Positions 14,790 to 24,092 of a stretch of DNA of 33,077 bases are shown here, piece by piece. The position numbers were made by a program, and so were the translations under genes. The notes beneath the pieces are model-generated. The model had not been told where the DNA came from, did no database searches, and was given only the letters and a program-made list of their open reading frames with translations. Each line of letters opens with the position of its first letter. Within the stretch, counting starts at the first letter, position 1. The stretch is from Actinomyces oris (GTDB lineage: Bacteria > Actinomycetota > Actinomycetes > Actinomycetales > Actinomycetaceae), in the NCBI RefSeq assembly GCF_001937665.1, contig NZ_MSKL01000026.1:18735-51811 (forward strand), written 5' to 3'.

Positions 14790-16040
14790 GTGAAGGTCCT
14801 CCTCGCCCCCGGTGGGATGTGGCCCGAGCCTGCTGGAGTGCCTCTGGCGGGCTCGGGACACGGTCTTGCCCCGGGGCTCGTCGCCTCCTGCCTGGCACGC
14901 GGCTGGCGGTCGGTGCGTCCCCATGACTCCCTGACCCTGATGCCCATGGCGGACGGAGGAGCGGGCTCGGCCCAGGTGATCGCCCCTGAGCGGGTCGCCT
15001 CCCGGGAGGTCATTCAGGGGCAGGGGCCGCTCGGACAGGTCAGGGAGGTCGACCTGGTGCGTCTAATTCCCAGCCCGTCACGATCTGGGAACCGGCACCG
15101 CACTGAGGCACGCACCTGGTTCCTGGATGCCGGCCGGCTCCTGGCACTGCCGGCTGATCACGATGAAGCGGCCCAGGAGGCGCTGGAGGGAAGCACCTAC
15201 GGCCTGGGACGAGTCATCGGCGCGGCCCTGAGCCGTACCGGACCCTCTGACACGCTCCTGGTCGGGATGTCGCGCTCCGCGGTTCACGACGGGGGCCTCG
15301 GAGCAATGGATGCGCTCGGCGGCGTCAGCGCGGCCAAGGACCTGTTCTCGCACCGAAGCCTCGGACTCGTTCTGGCCGACGACATCGCCCTGGGAGGCAT
15401 GAACGGTGCCGGGGCGGCGCTTGCGAGTGTCACCTCCATCAGCCCTGAGCGGGCCCAGGAGCTGGACCGTCGCGCCTGCGCCTGGGCGATGGAAGGCGTT
15501 AGCAAGGCCCAGGAGCTCGATCCCGGTGCCTCCGGAGCACGCAGGTCCCTGCCTGTTGTCAGTGCACTCGACGATGTCGGGCTGTCCGCCTCGACGCATG
15601 CGGCGGACTCCGCCGGGAGCGCTCGCCTGAGTGTGTCGACCTGGGGAACCGGGGCGGGCGGGGGCAGCGCCCTGGTGCTGCGGGCCCTGGGAGCATGGGC
15701 GCGGCCCGGGGCGCGTGTCATGGCGGAGATCATCGGTCTGGGTGATGCCGTCCGCGGTCAGGATCTGGTGGTCGCCGCGTCGGGAGAGCTCTACGATGTC
15801 CTGGCTGACGGCGTCGTGGGCGTCGTCGGACAGCAGGCCGCCTCTCAGGCGCTGCCGTGCATCCTGGTGTCCGGGCGCTGCGCCGCGACTCGCGGTGAGC
15901 TGGCCGCTGCCGGCGTCACCAACGCCTACGGGCTGCAGAAACCCCACGCCGTCGAGCCCTGGGATGCCGCCGACTCTCAATGGCTGGAGTCACGGCTGGC
16001 AGACATGGGCTCCCGGCTGGCCCGGACGTGGTCGCGCTGA
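14790..16040 (+). CDS. divergent glycerate kinase family protein
   Basis: A 416-residue relative of type 1 glycerate kinases, which phosphorylate glycerate with ATP. Recognisable parts are VLLAPGGMW at the start, PMADGGAGSAQ (about 50-60), GLGRVIGAAL, VGMSRSAVHDGGLGAMDALG (about 155-174), GGGSALVLRALGA (about 290-302), and NAYGLQ near the end. However, the opening DSFKGSLSA-type block and the GEGRxDxQT-type block of active enzymes are replaced (ASGELYDVLADG in the second case). Catalysis is therefore uncertain and the substrate may differ. The GTG start has GGGG upstream at long spacing. It probably shares a transcript with the M20 peptidase gene. Confidence 0.72.
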   Translation: MKVLLAPGGMWPEPAGVPLAGSGHGLAPGLVASCLARGWRSVRPHDSLTLMPMADGGAGSAQVIAPERVASREVIQGQGPLGQVREVDLVRLIPSPSRSGNRHRTEARTWFLDAGRLLALPADHDEAAQEALEGSTYGLGRVIGAALSRTGPSDTLLVGMSRSAVHDGGLGAMDALGGVSAAKDLFSHRSLGLVLADDIALGGMNGAGAALASVTSISPERAQELDRRACAWAMEGVSKAQELDPGASGARRSLPVVSALDDVGLSASTHAADSAGSARLSVSTWGTGAGGGSALVLRALGAWARPGARVMAEIIGLGDAVRGQDLVVAASGELYDVLADGVVGVVGQQAASQALPCILVSGRCAATRGELAAAGVTNAYGLQKPHAVEPWDAADSQWLESRLADMGSRLARTWSR

Positions 16041-16076
16041 ACGGAGGGTACGTGCGAGGACACCGCTGCGAGCAGC

Positions 16077-17090
16077 TCAGTCGATGGGCGCTGCGGCGGT
16101 CGAGTCACGCACGATGAGATCGGGGGCGAAGAGCATCTCGGTGTCGGCCGGCCGCTCCCCATTGAGCTGTGCGAGCAGTGTGGAGACGGCCGCCCGGCAG
16201 ATGGCGTTCACGGGCTGGCGCACCGTGGTCAACGGTGGGTCGGTCATGGGGATGAGTGGCGAGTCGTCGTAGCCGATGACGGAGACGTCGTGAGGCACTG
16301 ACCTGCCCGTCTGACGTACCCCGTGGACCACTCCCAGGGCCATGACGTCCGAGGAGCAGACGATGCCGGTGCAGCCCTGCTCCAGCAGGTGAAGTGCCGC
16401 GCTGACACCGCCCTCGTAGGTGTAGAGCGTCTCCACGATCCGCAACGGCGCCTCGGGCAGGCCCTCGCTCATGGCGTCCTCATAGCCGGAGCGCTTGCGC
16501 TGAGCCGGCACCATGCGCATCGGTCCCATGGCCAGGCCGATGCGCTGGTGACCCAAGGCGATGAGGTGATCCACCGCCATCCGGGTCGCCCTGCGGTCAT
16601 CGGTGGCGAAGCCCGGGGCCTTGATGGTCGGCGCGTTGCCGTTGACCGTCACCAGTGGTACGCCGCGTTCACGCAGACGCTGGTAGCGGGTGACGTCGCC
16701 AGTGGTGTCCGCGTGACGCCCGGAGACGAAGATGATGCCGGCGACACCGCGGTCCACGAGCATCTCGATGTACTCGTCCTCGCTGATACCACCGGGGGTC
16801 TGTGTGCACAGCAGGGGAGTGTGCCCGGAGGGTGCCAGGAGCTGCTCGATCTGCTGGGCGAACAGAGGAAAGATCGGATTACTCAGCTCGGGCACGATCA
16901 GCCCCATGAGACCGCGGGAGGTCTGGTGCACCGACTCGGGCCGCTCATAGCCCAGGATGTCGAGCGCAGCGAGCACCTGCCGACGGGTCGAGTCCGCCAC
17001 GTTGGACTTTCCATTGAGTACACGCGAGACAGTCGCTGTGGAGACACCTGCCTGGTCGGCGATGTCAGTGAGAGTGAGTCTCTGTGGCAT
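16077..17090 (-). CDS. LacI-family transcriptional regulator of the sugar uptake locus
   Basis: A 337-residue repressor-type protein. The DNA-binding domain is at 5-52 (LTDIADQAGVSTATVSRVLN, then the hinge helix region STRRQVLAALDILGY). The rest is the periplasmic-binding-protein fold: GLIVPELSNPIFPLFAQ, GIIFVSGRHAD, VTVNGN, ATDDRRATRMAVDHL, GLAMGPMR and DVSVIGYDDSPLIPM. It is the nearest regulator to malEFG and on the same strand, 201 bases after malG, so a maltose-type inducer is inferred. The start is preceded both by AGGA and by TAGGAT six bases upstream, so it might be leaderless. Confidence 0.93.
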   Translation of the reverse strand: MPQRLTLTDIADQAGVSTATVSRVLNGKSNVADSTRRQVLAALDILGYERPESVHQTSRGLMGLIVPELSNPIFPLFAQQIEQLLAPSGHTPLLCTQTPGGISEDEYIEMLVDRGVAGIIFVSGRHADTTGDVTRYQRLRERGVPLVTVNGNAPTIKAPGFATDDRRATRMAVDHLIALGHQRIGLAMGPMRMVPAQRKRSGYEDAMSEGLPEAPLRIVETLYTYEGGVSAALHLLEQGCTGIVCSSDVMALGVVHGVRQTGRSVPHDVSVIGYDDSPLIPMTDPPLTTVRQPVNAICRAAVSTLLAQLNGERPADTEMLFAPDLIVRDSTAAAPID

Positions 17091-17291
17091 GAGTGAATCC
17101 TACGAAAATCGGTCAGGATGGAGGTGCTGATTCGCATGGGCCGACGGTGGATCGTCGCGTCCCTCCGCTGACCATCATCGCAGGTCATGTGTCGTTAGCG
17201 GGAATCCGTGACGGTGAGGTGGCACCGCCCGCCCCTGATCCTCGGTCGTCGGAGTGCAGGGGGAGAGATGCGTAGAGCTGCTCAGTCCTGA

Positions 17292-18221
17292 TCAGCCCTT
17301 GACCGCACCAGAGATCGATCCGCCGACGATATAGCGCTGCAGGTACTGGAACAGGGCGATCACCGGGGCCATGGTGAGGACCGCTCCGGCGGCGAAGATG
17401 CCCAGGTTGTTGGAGCGGTCGCCGACGAGCATGCCGTAGAGCCCCACAGCGAGCGTCTTCTGGGAATTGTCGGTCAGAATGATCGAGCCCAGGAGGAACT
17501 CGCTGATGACACCCACGAAGGCCAGCAGGAAGGTGGTGGCGATGATCGGCTTGAGCGTAGGCAGAAGGATGATGCGGAAGACCTGCCAGTGCGTGCAGCC
17601 GTCGATGATGGCGGCTTCATCGAGCTCGCGGGGAATCGTGTCGAAGGTTCCCTTGATGAGCCACACCTGCCCCAGTGCTCCGCCCATGAGCGCCAGGCTG
17701 TAGCCGGCCAGGGTGTTGAGGCCGAGGAAGGGGACGACCTGGCCGATGTCGGAGATCATCGTGTAGATGGCGATCATGGACAGGATTGCGGGGAACATCA
17801 TAATCAGGAGTAGGGCGAGCAGGCCGCCGCGGCGTCCGGTGAAGCGGAACCGGGAGAAGGCGTAGGCCCCCAGCAGGGACAGGAAGACCTGAGCGGTGGC
17901 CACCACTGTGCAGATGATGATCGTGTTGAGGTACCAGCGCAGGAATGGGCCTCGAGCCCCGGACAGCAGGTTCTGGTAGTTGACCAGACTCACCTTGGTG
18001 GGGATCAACCCGGTGGATGCCACCGTGCCCAGGGGGTTGAGAGAGGCGGAGATGACGTAGAGGACGGGGAAGGCGGCGAAGACCAGGGCGATGACGCCGA
18101 CGACGTGTCTCCAGCCGATCTCCCGGAACCAGCGTGAGAACGGCATGTGATTCTCGACGACGACGCTGTCCTCGGAACTGTTCGATGCGGACCGGGACAC
18201 GGGCTGCGATGAGGTGCTCAT
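17292..18221 (-). CDS. malG: MalG-type sugar ABC transporter permease
   Basis: A 309-residue inner-membrane permease of the binding-protein-dependent family. Six hydrophobic helices lie between about 38 and 300. The ATPase-coupling EAA loop is ELDEAAIIDGCTHWQVFRII (about 198-217), with the conserved glycine (G205-like DGC) and the following LP. The N-terminus is a 25-residue Ser-rich cytosolic tail. The C-terminus ends in YIVGGSISGAVKG, the usual MalG ending. It begins 27 bases after malF. With MalF it forms the membrane channel for a maltose or maltodextrin type sugar. Confidence 0.93.
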   Translation of the reverse strand: MSTSSQPVSRSASNSSEDSVVVENHMPFSRWFREIGWRHVVGVIALVFAAFPVLYVISASLNPLGTVASTGLIPTKVSLVNYQNLLSGARGPFLRWYLNTIIICTVVATAQVFLSLLGAYAFSRFRFTGRRGGLLALLLIMMFPAILSMIAIYTMISDIGQVVPFLGLNTLAGYSLALMGGALGQVWLIKGTFDTIPRELDEAAIIDGCTHWQVFRIILLPTLKPIIATTFLLAFVGVISEFLLGSIILTDNSQKTLAVGLYGMLVGDRSNNLGIFAAGAVLTMAPVIALFQYLQRYIVGGSISGAVKG

Positions 18222-18248
18222 GATGATGTTCTTTCCGAGGTCGGCTGG

Positions 18249-19823
18249 TCAGTTGACGTCTTCGAGCTTCTTGGTGGCTCGGAACTGCAAAGCGGCCAGG
18301 ACGCCGGTGACGGCGAACAGGACCACGGAAACGGCCGAGGCGAATCCGAAGTCCGAGCCGGCACGGCCGAAGGCGATGCGGTAGACCATGGAGATGAGGA
18401 TGTCGGTTCCGCCGCGTGTGTACTCCCCGGCCGGGAAGGGCCCACCCTCGGTCAGCAGCTGGATGGCATTGAAGTTGTTGAAGTTGAAGGCGAAGGTGCT
18501 CACCAGCAGAGGGGCGACGGCGACCAGGAGCAGTGGGGTGACGATGCGCCATGTGGCCTGCATACCACTGGCGCCGTCCATCTTGGCCGCCTCCTTGACA
18601 TCGCCGGAGATGGACTGCAGAGCGCCGGTGCACACGATGAACATGTAGGGGAAGCCCATCCACGTGTTGGTGAGCAGGACGGCGATCTTGGCCATGGTCG
18701 GGTCGGACAGCCACGGGATACTGAGGTGCATCATCCGGTTGATGAGGCCGAAGTCCTGGTTGTAGAAGTTCGACCACACGAGCAGCGAGATGAAGCCGGG
18801 TACGGCGTAGGGCAGTAGGAGGAAGGAGCGGTAGAGCTTCTTACCCTTGATGCGATCATCATTGAGGGTCAGCGCCAGGAAGAAACCGAGGCCGAAGGTG
18901 AGCAGCACCGAGCCCAGGGCGAAGATGATGGTCCATGCGAAGGCCTTGAGGAACTGGGAGGCCAGGTTGCCCTCAGTGAAGAGCCGTGAGTAGTTGGCCA
19001 GTCCCACGTTCTGCTTCCAGGACTGGGCCAGGCTCTCTCCCTCGGCGTTGACGAAGTGCTCGGACAGCCCCACCTTCTTGACCGAGTAGACGTCCCCGGT
19101 GGTGGTGTTGGTAATGGTGTCGGAGGACTTGTTGTAGACCATCTGCTTGGTTCCCTCGAAAGCAGTCCTGACGCCCTGAACCTTGACCGTGGTCTTGTCC
19201 GTGAAGGGAACCGACATGGCGCTGATGTCCTCGTAGGCGGTGTTGATCTGCCTGGGGGACAGGATCGTGTATCCCTCCGCCTTGGTCACCACGCCGTTGT
19301 CGACGGTCACGGCGCTGGCGTCGACCTTCTCCAGTTTCTTCCCGTCACTTCCCCGCAGCACCTCCTTGGTCTGCGGATTGACGAGGAACAGCGAGAAGGG
19401 GCCCTTGGTGACGTCGCCGTCGGTCGCGACTGACAGGCCATAGGTGGGAGAGTCCTCCGTGCGGACCATGGAGTTGTTGGTGATGGAGGCGATGGCCTCC
19501 TCCTTGGTCCCGCGGTACCCGTCCCCGAAGTTGGTGAAGGAGGTTTGAATGGTCAGCACGATGGGGACGATGAGGAAGACGGTGAGGAAGAACGTGCCGG
19601 GGAAGAGGTACTTGGCGGGTACGAATCTCTTAGTCGAGTACAGCAGGAACATGGCCCCCGTGGTCAGGACGACGATTCCCAGCCACAACCACATCCGATA
19701 GGCGATAAGAAGCGGGACGAGGTAGATCGCTGCGACCAGCGTGAGGGACAGCACCATGATGCGACCGACGAGACCTCTGATGGTCGTGGTCTTCTCCCTC
19801 GGGGTGGTGGATGCGGACGTCAT
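18249..19823 (-). CDS. malF: MalF-type sugar ABC transporter permease with large extracytoplasmic domain
   Basis: A 524-residue permease. Three hydrophobic helices lie in the first 105 residues. A long polar region follows at about 106-290 (FGDGYRGTKEEAIASI, then EGYTILSPRQIN), equivalent in position to the P2 domain of Escherichia coli MalF. The core permease helices come after, with the EAA loop GDVKEAAKMDGASGMQATWRI (about 405-425). Length is close to E. coli MalF (514) and much longer than most sugar permeases of this class, which favours maltose or maltodextrin as substrate. It is 90 bases from malE. The ribosome site AAAGGA is slightly far from the ATG. Confidence 0.94.
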   Translation of the reverse strand: MTSASTTPREKTTTIRGLVGRIMVLSLTLVAAIYLVPLLIAYRMWLWLGIVVLTTGAMFLLYSTKRFVPAKYLFPGTFFLTVFLIVPIVLTIQTSFTNFGDGYRGTKEEAIASITNNSMVRTEDSPTYGLSVATDGDVTKGPFSLFLVNPQTKEVLRGSDGKKLEKVDASAVTVDNGVVTKAEGYTILSPRQINTAYEDISAMSVPFTDKTTVKVQGVRTAFEGTKQMVYNKSSDTITNTTTGDVYSVKKVGLSEHFVNAEGESLAQSWKQNVGLANYSRLFTEGNLASQFLKAFAWTIIFALGSVLLTFGLGFFLALTLNDDRIKGKKLYRSFLLLPYAVPGFISLLVWSNFYNQDFGLINRMMHLSIPWLSDPTMAKIAVLLTNTWMGFPYMFIVCTGALQSISGDVKEAAKMDGASGMQATWRIVTPLLLVAVAPLLVSTFAFNFNNFNAIQLLTEGGPFPAGEYTRGGTDILISMVYRIAFGRAGSDFGFASAVSVVLFAVTGVLAALQFRATKKLEDVN

Positions 19824-19913
19824 TATCTGCGGGTCCTTTCCAGAAGTGGGAAAGCAGTATGAGGAATAACCGGATGCGTGGAGAAGTGTTCCGCTCTTCG
19901 GTGTTGAGGCGGT

Positions 19914-21200
19914 TTACGAGCCCTTGATCGACGCCTTGATGGTCTGGCCGACCCCGGTCATAGTGCTGGCGGGATCGGCGCCCCCGACGATGTTGGCCTG
20001 AGCGCGTCCAAGGGGTTCCCACACTGAGGACATGGCGGGGATCGCAGGCATGGGATCGGCCTTGGCGGAGAGCTCCGCGAAGGTGACCATGTCGGGGTGC
20101 TCCGCCTTGAGCTTGTCCGCGAGGTCCTTCTGGGCCGGGGGCAGCTCGTTGCTGGGGAACATCGAAGCCGCGAAGGTCATGTCCTTCGCCGCGTCGGCCA
20201 CGAAGGTCTCGGCGAAGGCCTTGTTCTTCCCGTTGGAGGCGACATAGAAGCAGTTGACCCCGACAAAGGGGCTCGCCTGCCTGTTCTTGATGTCTTTGAA
20301 TCCCGGAATCCGAGTGAGCTGGTAGTCGATACCGGCCTTCTTGATGTCCGCCAGGGCCCATGGCCCCGAGATGAGGTAGGGAGCCTTGCCATCGGTGAAC
20401 AAGGAAATGTGGTTGGCGGTTGTGACTGACTTCCTGAGGACTCCCTGCTGGCTGAGCTGGCGGATCTTCTCCGCGGCCTTGATGGATCCCTCTTTGCCGA
20501 TACCGAGGTCATTGGGATCGTAGGAGCCGTCCGGGTTCTTGCCGAACATGTAGCCGCCGGCGGCGGTGTAGATCGGCTCCATGTTGTAGGCGTCGCCCTT
20601 CTCGTCGATGGCCTGCGACAGGACGAGCTCGGTTCCTGCCGCCTTGCCGGCCTCGATCATCTCCTCGATGCTGGCCGGCTGTGTCACTGAGGTCAGTGCC
20701 TTGTTGACGAACAGGCCCAGGCACTCGACGGCGTAGGGCGTTGCGTAGATCTGGCCGTCGTAGGTGACGGCCTTGAGTGCGATGTCGGAGTAGTTGGACT
20801 CGGCCTCGGGGCTCAGAACGACCGGCCGGATCGCGCTGTTCTGCACCAGGTTGCCGATCCAGTCGTGTGCGCCGAGGACGATGTCAGGGCCGTTGCCGGC
20901 CTGGTTGGCGGTGATGAAGTTGGGCTGCAAGTCATTGGCGACGGTCTGGACCGCTACCGAGATGCCCTGCTGCTTGCCCCAGGTCTTGGCGATCTCCTTG
21001 AGGGAGTCCGCCTTCTTCTGATCCGCCCAGATGACCAGGTCGGCGTCGGAGTCGCCTGCCGAGGCGTCAGACGCCTGTGAGGCAGCGCCGCCCGAGGCTG
21101 CCGTACCCGCAGCGTTGCGCGAGCCGGAGCAGGCTGAAAACGTTGGCACGGTGGAGGCCAGGGCTGCCATCGTCAGGAAGGATCGGCGGGTGGGTGCCAC
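19914..21200 (-). CDS. malE: MalE-type sugar-binding lipoprotein
   Basis: A 428-residue extracellular solute-binding protein. The N-terminus has a twin-arginine type signal (TRRSFLTMAALASTVPTFSAC): the lipid-attached cysteine follows FSA, so export by Tat and lipid anchoring are likely. A Ala/Gly/Ser linker of about 25 residues precedes the binding domain: LVIWADQKKADSLKEIAKTW, NGPDIVLGAHDWIGNLV, YATPYAVECLGLFVNKAL, and KAPYLISGPWALADIKKAGI. These match the MalE group. GTG 21200 was chosen because GAAGGAG precedes it by seven bases; the longer ATG start has no ribosome site and would spoil the signal. A good promoter lies at 21255-21283. Confidence 0.94.
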   Translation of the reverse strand: MAPTRRSFLTMAALASTVPTFSACSGSRNAAGTAASGGAASQASDASAGDSDADLVIWADQKKADSLKEIAKTWGKQQGISVAVQTVANDLQPNFITANQAGNGPDIVLGAHDWIGNLVQNSAIRPVVLSPEAESNYSDIALKAVTYDGQIYATPYAVECLGLFVNKALTSVTQPASIEEMIEAGKAAGTELVLSQAIDEKGDAYNMEPIYTAAGGYMFGKNPDGSYDPNDLGIGKEGSIKAAEKIRQLSQQGVLRKSVTTANHISLFTDGKAPYLISGPWALADIKKAGIDYQLTRIPGFKDIKNRQASPFVGVNCFYVASNGKNKAFAETFVADAAKDMTFAASMFPSNELPPAQKDLADKLKAEHPDMVTFAELSAKADPMPAIPAMSSVWEPLGRAQANIVGGADPASTMTGVGQTIKASIKGS

Positions 21201-21254
21201 AGGGATTCTCCTTCGAATCAGATCCGGAGCGAGGAGTTCCCCGCTTGGCACCAT

Positions 21255-21283
21255 AATTTAATCGCCCTATGCAATGATTACAA
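21255..21283 (-). promoter_or_regulatory. promoter of malEFG
   Basis: On the minus strand, -35 TTGTAA (21278-21283) and -10 TAAATT (21255-21260) are separated by 17 bases. The surrounding 60 bases are strikingly A/T-rich for this genome. The gene message would have a leader of about 50 bases with a ribosome site. A clear LacI operator palindrome was not found here. Confidence 0.6.
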
Positions 21284-21312
21284 GAGACTAATGAAATTTG
21301 CAGTCGTGTGTT

Positions 21313-22539
21313 CTAGGCAACAGTCGTGGCCTCCAGCCACGTCGTCGTTGTCGGAGGCACGAGTGGGTGCCCCTCCTCCTGACGCAGGGGCTGAGAGGAC
21401 AGAAGAACCTTGGCCTCAGCCGGCAGAGTGACAGGGGAGTCGGAGGTGTTGACCACGACTAGGACTCCCCGCACCAGGAAGGCGAGGGTCTGGGGCGGGC
21501 ACCACTCCAGGCCGGTGACGAAGGCCAGGGGCGCGCAGGCCAGGTTGTACTCGAGACGCACATGCGCCGCGTGCCGCACGGTCGCGGCCGGAGAGCCGAA
21601 CTCGGAGGACTGCACCTGCGTGTGCTCAGCCACCATGTCGGCCAGCTCAAGGGGAGCGGTCGGCTTGTCGGAGTCGGACAGGGCGATCTCGTCGCCCTGA
21701 CGCAGGTAGAGCGAGCCGGGAAGAGCCAGCATCATGGCCTGCAGCGCCAGCCCCCGACGCAGCCGTTCCTCGTGGTCAACGGAGTACCAGCGCTGTCCGT
21801 CACCCGGATCCAGGTGCTCGGAGAGAATGTGGGGAGGCAGGAAGCGCCAGGTGGGGGGAGCGCCGAAGCGGTCGTGCTCATCGAGCGACCGGGTCAGGTG
21901 GGACGTGAGCGACTCGGCGTTCCACCGTGTCAGCGTCAGACAGTCGTCGCGCAGGTGGTGCACCCAGTCGTCCTGGAGGTGATGGCGGAGCGACTCCGGG
22001 TAGTCGGCGGTCACGTCGGCGCCGATGATGCCCTCATCGACGTACTCGGCCAGCTGGCCGTGCAGCATGGCGCAGTAGGCGCTGAGCCGATCCAGCCGGA
22101 TCCCGCTGGTGATCTGAGGGGGCACGATGGTGCCCAGGTCGATCCCGGCCGCACCGGCCTGCAGGTAGGCCTCCGAACGGCGTAGCAGGTCGTCGGCGGC
22201 TCCTTCGAGGCCGGTGACGAAGCCGGTGGTCTGCTTGGCGTAGGGGCCCGTGATCGGACCGAGCGCGCCGGAGATGCGCACGATGGTGCGCAGCCCCAGC
22301 TGACCGGCCTTGTCGATGAACCGGCGGATCGAGTCCATCTCGGTGTCGACGTCGAGCAGGCTCGGACGGATGAGCACCGCATCCATGCCCAGGTAGAGGG
22401 CGTGCTCAATGATGGGGGCGGCGCGATCCAGTTCGGGCGCTCCCAGGACCGGCGAGGGGATCTCGTAGACCAGCGCGTGGCGCCACCACTCTTCCGGACC
22501 GTCGTAGGGCCGGTGAACGAGGGTCGTGGTGGTGGTCAC
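21313..22539 (-). CDS. degenerate GH13 (alpha-amylase-like) protein
   Basis: A 408-residue protein related to alpha-amylase family enzymes but lacking several hallmarks. Visible relics are WWRHALVYEI at the start, RRFIDKAGQLGLRTIVRI, a nucleophile-like stretch AGAAGIDLGTI (about 158-168), and LPGSLYLRQGDEIALSD (about 316-332), which aligns with the LPGTxxxYQGEE block. The catalytic glutamate region and the NHD motif near RFLPPHILSEHLD are not recognisable. It may be catalytically inactive, or a regulatory or binding protein. GTG 22539 follows AAGGGAG; the longer in-frame start overlaps the dgt promoter. It precedes malE on the same strand but malE has its own promoter. Confidence 0.72.
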   Translation of the reverse strand: MTTTTTLVHRPYDGPEEWWRHALVYEIPSPVLGAPELDRAAPIIEHALYLGMDAVLIRPSLLDVDTEMDSIRRFIDKAGQLGLRTIVRISGALGPITGPYAKQTTGFVTGLEGAADDLLRRSEAYLQAGAAGIDLGTIVPPQITSGIRLDRLSAYCAMLHGQLAEYVDEGIIGADVTADYPESLRHHLQDDWVHHLRDDCLTLTRWNAESLTSHLTRSLDEHDRFGAPPTWRFLPPHILSEHLDPGDGQRWYSVDHEERLRRGLALQAMMLALPGSLYLRQGDEIALSDSDKPTAPLELADMVAEHTQVQSSEFGSPAATVRHAAHVRLEYNLACAPLAFVTGLEWCPPQTLAFLVRGVLVVVNTSDSPVTLPAEAKVLLSSQPLRQEEGHPLVPPTTTTWLEATTVA

Positions 22540-22716
22540 GGCAAGTGTCTCCCTTCCGCCGGGCGCGTGCCCAGGGGCTTGACGCCCAAGAGGTGATTCA
22601 TCGATATGAGGAGGGTGCGTGGTGACCACATGTTGGAGGGATCGGGTACCGGCGCTCCCCAGTGACGGTGTTGGAGGTGTCGGAATGGTGACGACCATGG
22701 TAACCCGCTTCTGCGC

Positions 22717-22722
22717 TACCTT
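22717..22722 (+). promoter_or_regulatory. -10 box of a leaderless dgt promoter
   Basis: TACCTT ends six bases before the dgt ATG. Just upstream, GGTGAC and GTAACC (22687-22692 and 22700-22705) form an imperfect inverted pair that could be a regulator site over the -35 region. Confidence 0.45.
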
Positions 22723-22728
22723 GTGACT

Positions 22729-24048
22729 ATGTCAGCGCAGAAATCTGGATCCGAACCTGTGCGTATCGACGGGCACGACGCTCTTGGCCTGTCCGGGTAC
22801 CAGGTGCAGGACGTGGAGCGCTTTGTTCACGAGCAGGCGAAGAATCCCCAACGTACCCCTTTTGAACGCGACCGGGCCCGAGTCCTGCACTCCTCGGCGT
22901 TGCGGCGCCTGGGGGCCAAGACCCAGGTTCTGGGGCCCGCGGCCGACGACTTCGTGCGTACTCGGCTCACCCACTCCCTGGAAGTGGCCCAGGTGGGGCG
23001 CGCCCTGGGGCAGGCGCTGGGATGCGACCCCGATGTCGTCGATACCGCCTGTCTGTCCCACGACCTGGGCCATCCTCCGTACGGGCATAACGGCGAGAAG
23101 GCACTCGACGTCGTGGCCCGCCAGATCGGAGGCTTCGAGGGCAATGCCCAGACCTTCCGGATCCTCACCAGGCTGGAGCCCAAGACCCTTGATGAGACCG
23201 GGCGACCGGTCGGCGTTAATCTCACGCGGGCCAGCCTCGACGCCGTCGCGAAGTACCCCTGGCTCAAGGGGAGGGGACCGGGTGGCCCGAGCGGACGCAG
23301 TCTGCGCAAGTACTCCGCCTATGACGACGACGCTGAGATCTTCACCTGGATGCGTCAGGGAGCTCCGGAGGGCCGGCGCTGCATCGAGGCGCAGATCATG
23401 GACCTATCCGACGACGTCGGCTACTCCGTCCATGATGTCGAGGACGCCATCGCCCTGGGACGCATGGACCCGGCCTGCCTGACCGACCCGCATGAGGTCG
23501 ATGAGCTGCTCGAGGCCACGAGGGCCTGGTACGGAACCGACCTGAGTGCCGACGCTCTCGGGGCGGCTTTCGAGAGACTGTCTGGCCAGCCGTACTGGAT
23601 CCGCTCCTACAACGGCTCAGTGGCCGACGCAGCACACCTGAAGAACCTCACCAGTGAGATCATCGGGCGCTTCGTCTCAGTGGTCGCCACCGCCACACGT
23701 CAGACCTACGGCAACGGGCCCCTGACCCGCTACGAGGCCGAGCTCGTCATCCCCGAGGAGACGACTGCGGAGATCCTCCTCCTCAAGGGCATCGCGGTGC
23801 GCTACGTCATGGAGCCCCGGGAGCATGAACCGGTCTACCTGCGTCAGCGCACCCTCATCTTCGACCTCGCCGATGCCCTCATGACCGGCGGCGGGAAGGG
23901 CATCGACCCGATTTTGTTCGACGTCTGGAACCGGGCCGAGAACGATAATGAGCGCCTGCGGGTGGTCGTCGACCAGATCGCCTCCCTGACGGATACCTCC
24001 GCGCGGGCCTGGCACGCCCGGCTGTGCGGCATGTTCTCCGAGGTCTAG
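22729..24048 (+). CDS. dgt: deoxyguanosinetriphosphate triphosphohydrolase-like HD-domain protein
   Basis: A 439-residue HD-superfamily dNTPase that would cleave dNTPs to nucleoside and triphosphate. Metal-binding residues are H82 (RTRLTHSLEVAQVGRALG) and H111-D112 (CLSHDLGHPPYGHNGEKAL). A further conserved histidine at 115 and H120 lie in the same block, and the later aspartate lies in DLSDDVGYSVHDVEDA. Other family parts include RDRARVLHSSALRRLGAKTQV and RNLTSEIIGRF-like sequence. ATG 22729 was preferred over GTG 22723 because it gives the six-base gap to the -10 box. dnaG follows after 56 bases; dgt-dnaG adjacency is common in actinobacteria. Confidence 0.94.
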   Translation: MSAQKSGSEPVRIDGHDALGLSGYQVQDVERFVHEQAKNPQRTPFERDRARVLHSSALRRLGAKTQVLGPAADDFVRTRLTHSLEVAQVGRALGQALGCDPDVVDTACLSHDLGHPPYGHNGEKALDVVARQIGGFEGNAQTFRILTRLEPKTLDETGRPVGVNLTRASLDAVAKYPWLKGRGPGGPSGRSLRKYSAYDDDAEIFTWMRQGAPEGRRCIEAQIMDLSDDVGYSVHDVEDAIALGRMDPACLTDPHEVDELLEATRAWYGTDLSADALGAAFERLSGQPYWIRSYNGSVADAAHLKNLTSEIIGRFVSVVATATRQTYGNGPLTRYEAELVIPEETTAEILLLKGIAVRYVMEPREHEPVYLRQRTLIFDLADALMTGGGKGIDPILFDVWNRAENDNERLRVVVDQIASLTDTSARAWHARLCGMFSEV

Positions 24049-24092
24049 CCGGCGCTCAGCAAACCCTGGCGCAGGATGTCGGAGCCCTCGCC

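Noticed and set aside
21201-21312. LacI operator with a central CG upstream of malE
   Set aside because: No convincing palindrome was found; only the promoter boxes could be supported.
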